Program-made: the position numbers and the translations under genes
DNA from: Verrucomicrobiota bacterium
Lineage (GTDB): Bacteria; Verrucomicrobiota; Verrucomicrobiia; Limisphaerales; AV2
Assembly: GCA_003219675.1 (NCBI GenBank)
Contig: QHPW01000092.1
Span: forward strand, 20,104 to 26,115
DNA: 6,012 bases
Reading direction: 5' to 3'
Shown here: piece after piece, positions 1 through 6,012 of the stretch
Numbering within the stretch: position 1 is the first letter of the stretch
How the letters are laid out: every line of letters starts with the position of its first letter
The notes under the pieces: generated by a model
What the model was told of the DNA's origin: nothing
The model's input: the letters and a program-made list of their open reading frames with translations, nothing else
The model's database searches: none

Positions 1-1746
<1,746 letters not shown>

Positions 1747-1766
1747 GCTTGTGTTCTTGTGGTTGC

Positions 1767-4700
1767 TTAAGACCGTTCGAGTGGCAATTCGAGGGTGAAA
1801 GTGGCGCCGAGTCCGGGACCGTCACTGTTCGCTCGGAGGGCGCCGCCCAATTCGCGTGCGGCCAGCGCCCCGCTATGCAGGCCAAAGCCGTGGCCGTCTT
1901 TGCGGGTCGTGAACCCGTGATTGAAAATCCGCGTCAGATTTTCCAGGGGAATACCCACACCATTGTCCATCACCGCAATTCGGACACGGTCGCCACCGTT
2001 GGTCACGCGCACGGTCAGGCGCTTGTCCTTCCGTCCGGACTCATCGCAGGCATACTTCGCGTTGCGAATCAGATTCACCAGAATCTGCAGCACCTTATGC
2101 TTGTCCACGGATATTTCAGGCAGGTGCGAATCGTATTCCCGCTGGAGCTGCACCTCATGGCGCGCCAAGGCCCCGGTGTTCATGCGCAAGGCGTCTTCGA
2201 TCAATTCCGCGACCTGGACCGTTTCGCTGACGCCCAAGACTTTCGCGTAGCCCTGCTGCATGGCCACGATTTCCTTGATATGTTCGATATGTTTGCGCAG
2301 CAGTTCCAGTTCTTCGAGCTGCGAGCGTTGTTCTCCGGCGAGATGTTCGGCGACCTGGCCCAGATACGCCGGCAGTTGTGCGCCTTTGGGATCGCTGGTG
2401 ATAAACGCGCCGAGGTCTGCGGCGTGTTCCCGCATCAGCGCGACGGCCCTGGTCAAACTCGAAACTTTGGACCGTTTCAGTTGATTCACGACGAGGGTTG
2501 CGGATACGTTCGCGCTGTTGAGCACGTTGCCGACGTTGTGGAGCACGCCGGTGGCCACCTCGGCCATGCCGGCCTGGCGGGACGCATCCAGCAGTTGCCG
2601 GTGAACCTGATCGACTTCCCGTTCCATTCGCTTGCGTTCCTCGATCTCATTCTTGAGCGAAGCGTTGGCTTCGGCCAGGTCCGCGGTCCGTTCCCTGACT
2701 TTGGTTTCCAGAAGATCGTGCGCTTCTCGCAGCGCGCGTTGTTTGCGTTTCAGGCGACGGACGCGCCAGTCGTAACCGGCGGCCAGGGCGCCGGCGGCCA
2801 GGACGCCGCACAACAAATAGAATGATGCGCTCTGATAAAAGTGCGGAAGCAATTGAACTTTTACCGAGTCGCCCGTGGTATTCCAGACGCCATCGGCATT
2901 GGCGACGAGGACGCGAAAGGTGTACCGGCCCGGCTTTAGATTGGTGTAGAGGGCCAGGCGCCGATCTCCGATCTCCGCCCAGTCTTTGTCGTAGCCATCG
3001 AGTCGGCAGCGGAACCGCATCTTTTGCGGTGCGATAAAACTTGGGACGGTGAAGTGGAACTCCAGTTCGCCTTTGCCCGGTTGCACCACCACCCTTTGCT
3101 TGCAGTCGAACTCGATTCCATTGGCGCGGAGGCGATCAATATGCACGGCCGGAACAGCGCGGTTGGCGGGCACATTTGCCGGGTCAATCATAATCACGCC
3201 TTTGGAGCTGGGGAACCAAATCCGCCCATCCGCCGTTACGCAGGCCGAGTGTTCCTGAACCGTCTTGTCGCATGGCTTCACGGAGTCCACGCCATCATAC
3301 GGCACGCACTCGACGCGATCGGTTTTTCCGTCGGCAAAATCATTCAGACTTTGCCGGCTGACCCGAAAGATTCCACGGCCGGAGTCCACCCAAAGGTTGC
3401 CCAGTTTGTCGGGCACAATCTCGTAAATATCATTGTCGAATAACCCATTGTCCCGACTGATGCAGCGTATCTGGTTGTCCTTCAACCGGGCGATGCCAGT
3501 CATCGTCGCGGCCCAAACAACGCCGTCGCCGTCTTCGCAAATCCAATCCACGCGCGGGTCCGGAAGGCCCTGTTCGACTGTCCACTGCCGGAACGCGCCG
3601 TCTTTGACCCGGCAAATCCCGTTCACGCTGGCGACCCAGATGGCCCCGTCCCGACCGCGGCACAGGTTGAGAATCCAGTAGAGCGGCGGAGCTTCACCGT
3701 GGTTGAATTCGTAAGGCGCGAAAGAATTAGTCCCGGCGCGGTAGAGAGCATCGCCGACGGACACCACGACGCCTTTTGCATCCTCCGCCAACCCGACGAC
3801 CATGTTCGTGGCCGAATGCGTCGCGACCACCTTGTTTCCGGACAACACCACGAGGTCCTTCTCGCCGCTGACGAGATAAAGGTCGCCGTTGCTCGCCTCA
3901 AAGACGCGCTTGACGTAAGGGTTTGGCAGACCGGCTTCGGTGGAGTAAGTCCTTGGCTTGCCGTCGAAATAAGTGGCCCCGGCGCTGCTGCCCACCCACA
4001 GACCCCCCTTTCGAGAGGCGCACACAGCCAGGGCGTCTTTAACCGAGGCGTCTTCGGCTGCAGCCTGAGTGGGAAATTTTACGTCGGTAAGCTGGCTTAA
4101 TCCATCCCGGGTCCCGATCCAAAGGCTTCCCTCTTCGTCTTCAGAGAGCGCTCGAACATGATCGTCCGCCAGGCCATCGGTCTTGCTAAAAAAGGTGTAA
4201 GCGCCGTCACGATAGCGCGCCAGTCCATGACCGGTGGTCCCGATCCACAAGACGCCTTGCCGGTCCACAAGCAGGGCGAGGATTTCTTCCTTTAGCGGAG
4301 GGATGTCCTTTCGCTGAAACGTTGAGTCATAGCAGCGCAGTCCTTTTTGCGTGCCGACCCAAATCTGTCCGTTCTTGTCTTCAGCCAATGAAAACACGAT
4401 GGCTGAATCCAATGAGGCGTCGGGGAGTTTGCTGATCCTTCCCTCTTGCCAGTAATACACTCCCTTTCGGTCAGTCCCGAACCAAACCCGGTTTCGGGAA
4501 TCCTGGAAGCCGCACAGGATGTTCAGCATGTTGATCGCGGCTTCGGCCGAGGAACCGAATACTTCCTGGTAATCGCCGCTTCGGGTCAAGCGGGATACCT
4601 GGCGCTCGGCCGCCAGCCAGAGCGTGCCCTCTTTGGTTTGCATAATGGACCTGACGTTCATGTCCAGTTTTCCCCAGGCCTCCTTTCCACGGAACGAAAA

Positions 4701-5240
4701 AGAGCGTCCGTCATGAAAGCCAAACGAGCTGTGTTCCAGCCCGACCCACAGGCCGCCATCCCGATCACCGGCCAGGCAGGTCACGACGCTTTTCCGCAGT
4801 TGTCGCGCGCCCGCGAGATCGAACCGTTTGAATTCGTCCCCGTCAAAACGGACCAGGCCAGCCGCCGTTCCCAACCAGAGGTAGCCGTCTTGGGTCTGGG
4901 TGATGGCGTTTATGCCATTAACCGGAAGTCCATTCTGCCGGCTCCACGTCCGGCAGTTATACTGCAAAACGTCCTGGACGGGATTAAGCGCCCACGCGCG
5001 GACAGGCAGCCACAGGCTCAGAAGCGATGCGCCCGCCGCCAATGCGATTCGAGCCCAGCGGTGTTCCCTCGGCGGATTAAAGCCGGTTTGCTTCAGAGCG
5101 TGTTTTGAAAATAGCTGGAGCGGGGCGTTTACGCCGCTTCCCTCCGACAAACCGGTGGACACTGAAGCGGAGTAAACGCCGCGCTCCGATTTCGACGCAT
5201 TTTCAAAATACGCGCTCATTTCGAGGGATGACCTTTTCAT
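1767..5240 (-). CDS. Membrane sensor histidine kinase with two-component-regulator beta-propellers and Y_Y_Y domain
   Basis: A complete gene of 1157 residues. An unusual N-terminal stretch (1-57) precedes a signal-peptide-like segment (61-84, ending VRAWA). Fourteen blade motifs of the type DGxLWxGTxxGLxRF follow between about 118 and 686, enough for two seven-bladed propellers; those at 451-468 and 489-503 are degenerate. A Y_Y_Y-type domain (about 724-798) leads to one membrane helix (about 803-823) and a coiled coil (826-885). The kinase core has H901 in ATGVLHNVGN, an N-box with N1060 in ILVNLIRNAKYA, G1 box DNGVG from 1092, F-box-like IFNHGFTTR and G2 box GHGFGL (1116-1121). The design matches propeller sensors that read extracellular ligands, often carbohydrates in Bacteroidetes hybrid systems, but no ligand can be inferred here. 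Unlike those hybrids it has no fused receiver or AraC domain, so the phosphate should pass to a separate protein, probably the downstream hybrid kinase. The ATG at 5240 overlaps the upstream stop as ATGA; a second in-frame ATG at 5219 is a real alternative. The kinase core is a close paralogue of the upstream gene. Confidence 0.96.
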   Translation of the reverse strand: MKRSSLEMSAYFENASKSERGVYSASVSTGLSEGSGVNAPLQLFSKHALKQTGFNPPREHRWARIALAAGASLLSLWLPVRAWALNPVQDVLQYNCRTWSRQNGLPVNGINAITQTQDGYLWLGTAAGLVRFDGDEFKRFDLAGARQLRKSVVTCLAGDRDGGLWVGLEHSSFGFHDGRSFSFRGKEAWGKLDMNVRSIMQTKEGTLWLAAERQVSRLTRSGDYQEVFGSSAEAAINMLNILCGFQDSRNRVWFGTDRKGVYYWQEGRISKLPDASLDSAIVFSLAEDKNGQIWVGTQKGLRCYDSTFQRKDIPPLKEEILALLVDRQGVLWIGTTGHGLARYRDGAYTFFSKTDGLADDHVRALSEDEEGSLWIGTRDGLSQLTDVKFPTQAAAEDASVKDALAVCASRKGGLWVGSSAGATYFDGKPRTYSTEAGLPNPYVKRVFEASNGDLYLVSGEKDLVVLSGNKVVATHSATNMVVGLAEDAKGVVVSVGDALYRAGTNSFAPYEFNHGEAPPLYWILNLCRGRDGAIWVASVNGICRVKDGAFRQWTVEQGLPDPRVDWICEDGDGVVWAATMTGIARLKDNQIRCISRDNGLFDNDIYEIVPDKLGNLWVDSGRGIFRVSRQSLNDFADGKTDRVECVPYDGVDSVKPCDKTVQEHSACVTADGRIWFPSSKGVIMIDPANVPANRAVPAVHIDRLRANGIEFDCKQRVVVQPGKGELEFHFTVPSFIAPQKMRFRCRLDGYDKDWAEIGDRRLALYTNLKPGRYTFRVLVANADGVWNTTGDSVKVQLLPHFYQSASFYLLCGVLAAGALAAGYDWRVRRLKRKQRALREAHDLLETKVRERTADLAEANASLKNEIEERKRMEREVDQVHRQLLDASRQAGMAEVATGVLHNVGNVLNSANVSATLVVNQLKRSKVSSLTRAVALMREHAADLGAFITSDPKGAQLPAYLGQVAEHLAGEQRSQLEELELLRKHIEHIKEIVAMQQGYAKVLGVSETVQVAELIEDALRMNTGALARHEVQLQREYDSHLPEISVDKHKVLQILVNLIRNAKYACDESGRKDKRLTVRVTNGGDRVRIAVMDNGVGIPLENLTRIFNHGFTTRKDGHGFGLHSGALAARELGGALRANSDGPGLGATFTLELPLERS
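5096..5217. repeat. MITE-like palindromic element with long imperfect terminal inverted repeats, inside coding DNA
   Basis: Both ends begin GAGCGYG when read inwards. The outer arms share TTTTGAAAAT (5103-5112) with its reverse complement at 5199-5208. The inner arms, 5117-5140 and 5164-5187, pair over 24 bases with two mismatches (core GGCGTTTAC); the loop, 5141-5163, contains ACCGGT. The right arm has about ten extra bases between its outer and inner blocks. No transposase and no clear target-site duplication are seen. The element lies in the first codons of the propeller sensor gene and is translated without a stop. It resembles in concept the palindromic elements that sit inside genes in Rickettsia, although no sequence relationship is claimed. 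I expect further copies elsewhere in the genome, which cannot be tested from one window. Confidence 0.8.
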
Positions 5241-6012
5241 GCGGTGTGAAGCTCTCCTTCCAGGCGCGTCCCAGTCGTTTGCGCGCCAGGCTCGTGTGAA
5301 GGAGCCATTCGCGTTTCGGTCGGTTCAATGGGCAATTCCAGCGTGAAGGACGCGCCATGGCCAACGCCGTCACTGTGCACACGCAAAGCGCCGCCCATTT
5401 CCTTCGCCGCCAGCGCGCCGCTGTGCAGGCCGAAACCGTGGCCGTCCCTGCGTGTAGTGAATCCGTGCGCGAAGATGCGAGTCAGGTTTTCCGCCGGAAT
5501 ACCGACGCCATTATCGATCACCGCGATTCGCACGCGGTCGTCGCCGTTGGTCACTTTCACGGTCAGAAGCCTGTCCTTGCGTCCGGACTCCTCGCATGCG
5601 TACTTGGCGTTGCGCACCAGGTTGACCAGGATTTGCAACACCTTGTGCTTCTCGACCGTGATTTCCGGCAGGCGCGGATCGAATTCGCGAATGACCCGCA
5701 CGTCGTGGCGCGTCAGCGCACCCGCATTTATGCGCAGGCTGTCCTCCACGAGATCGGTCACGTTCACGACTTCGGTCACCCCGGAGACTTTGGCGTAGCT
5801 CTGTTGCATCGCCACGATTTCCTTGATGTGCTCGATGTTCTTCTTGAGCAGGTCCAACTCTTTGAGCAACGCGCTTTGTTCTCCTGACAAGTGTTCGGCC
5901 AACCGGCCAACGTAAGCGGGCAATTGTTTGCCTTTGGGATCGGCGCTCAGGAAGGCGGCCAGGTCGGCCGCATGTTCGCGGAACATGGCCGCAACACGAA
6001 CGAGATTGCCGG
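5237..6012 (-). CDS. Sensor histidine kinase, C-terminal part (5' end off the right edge)
   Basis: The frame enters from the right edge and ends at TGA 5237-5239, leaving 257 visible residues. An ATG at 5986 is internal: the eight residues before it (GNLVRVAA) still align with the paralogue, so the true start lies outside the window. Visible are the helical end of the dimerisation region (motif HIEHIKEIVAMQQ in the paralogue, NIEHIKEIVAMQQ here) and a full HATPase: N-box ILVNLVRNAKYA with N134, G1 box DNGVG (166-170), IFAHGFTTR and G2 box GHGFGLH from 190 (numbering of the visible part). The phospho-acceptor histidine is off the window. By hand count, 164 of 219 aligned residues match the core of the next gene, without gaps. 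A 28-residue polar tail follows LELPIE and is absent from the paralogue. The missing part could carry a propeller sensor like its neighbour, but this cannot be seen. The stop overlaps the next start by 4 bases, so the two are almost certainly cotranscribed. Confidence 0.93.
   Translation of the reverse strand, partial: GNLVRVAAMFREHAADLAAFLSADPKGKQLPAYVGRLAEHLSGEQSALLKELDLLKKNIEHIKEIVAMQQSYAKVSGVTEVVNVTDLVEDSLRINAGALTRHDVRVIREFDPRLPEITVEKHKVLQILVNLVRNAKYACEESGRKDRLLTVKVTNGDDRVRIAVIDNGVGIPAENLTRIFAHGFTTRRDGHGFGLHSGALAAKEMGGALRVHSDGVGHGASFTLELPIEPTETRMAPSHEPGAQTTGTRLEGELHTA
5254..5259 (-). promoter_or_regulatory. Candidate Shine-Dalgarno site for the propeller sensor gene
   Basis: On the minus strand AAGGAG lies inside the last codons of the upstream kinase, 13 bases before the ATG at 5240. 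That spacing is longer than usual, but the ATGA overlap would also let terminating ribosomes restart. The alternative ATG at 5219 has only a weaker AAAAGG (5232-5237) 12 bases upstream. This favours 5240 without proving it. Confidence 0.4.

Noticed and set aside
1747..1766. A promoter or terminator between the sensor and the hybrid kinase
   Set aside because: The gap is only 20 bases, with no inverted repeat, T-run or -10/-35-like pair.
4446..5108. A 220-codon open frame on the plus strand opposite the propeller region
   Set aside because: It lies antisense to clear blade repeats and shows no domain or credible start signal; it is a shadow frame.
5096..5217. The strong inverted repeat as a transcription terminator
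   Set aside because: It lies at the start of an open reading frame that continues for over 1100 codons, and no T-tract follows the stem on the minus strand.
5357..5887. A 176-codon plus-strand frame that resembles part of the 1641-2825 plus-strand frame
   Set aside because: The resemblance comes from the paralogous kinase cores on the other strand, not from a real antisense gene family.
5237..5986. Treating the ATG at 5986 as the true start of a short stand-alone 249-residue ATPase
   Set aside because: The frame stays open to the right edge, and the codons upstream of 5986 still align with the paralogue's kinase core.

Overview
The window holds three consecutive genes, all on the minus strand and packed as one operon that reads from right to left. 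Every one is a phosphotransfer signalling protein. In transcription order they are: the 3' end of a histidine kinase (5237-6012, cut by the right edge); a complete 1157-residue sensor histidine kinase with a periplasmic beta-propeller (1767-5240); and a hybrid kinase with receiver domains at both ends (1-1746, cut by the left edge after 582 residues). The first pair overlaps by 4 bases (ATGA) and the second pair is 20 bases apart, so there is no room for an internal promoter or terminator. There is no gene-free stretch over 300 bases, and no RNA gene, CRISPR array or insertion sequence was seen.

The host is probably a free-living bacterium with many sensor systems. My best guess is Verrucomicrobiota (Pedosphaera/Limisphaerales-like), with Acidobacteriota as the alternative. 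This is inference from three things: the propeller plus Y_Y_Y sensor design; the kinase subtype with a GVLHNVGN H-box; and short GC-rich palindromic repeats inside coding DNA, which I associate with those genomes. No marker gene is present to settle it.

Likely working of the set: the large sensor has a signal-peptide-like segment, 14 propeller blade motifs (enough for two seven-bladed propellers), a Y_Y_Y domain, one membrane helix, a coiled coil and a cytoplasmic kinase core. It has no receiver of its own. The upstream partial gene has a kinase core about 75% identical to it by hand alignment, so the two are tandem paralogues. The downstream protein begins with a receiver, continues into a canonical HisKA/HATPase kinase and ends in a second receiver. 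It is therefore the natural phospho-acceptor for one or both upstream kinases. No DNA-binding output domain is visible.

The most unusual features are two unrelated palindromic repeats inside reading frames. A 122-bp element with long terminal inverted repeats (5096-5217) supplies most of a roughly 57-residue extension in front of the large sensor's signal peptide. A shorter palindromic repeat (about 301-355) is translated as part of the linker between the kinase core and the last receiver of the hybrid kinase.
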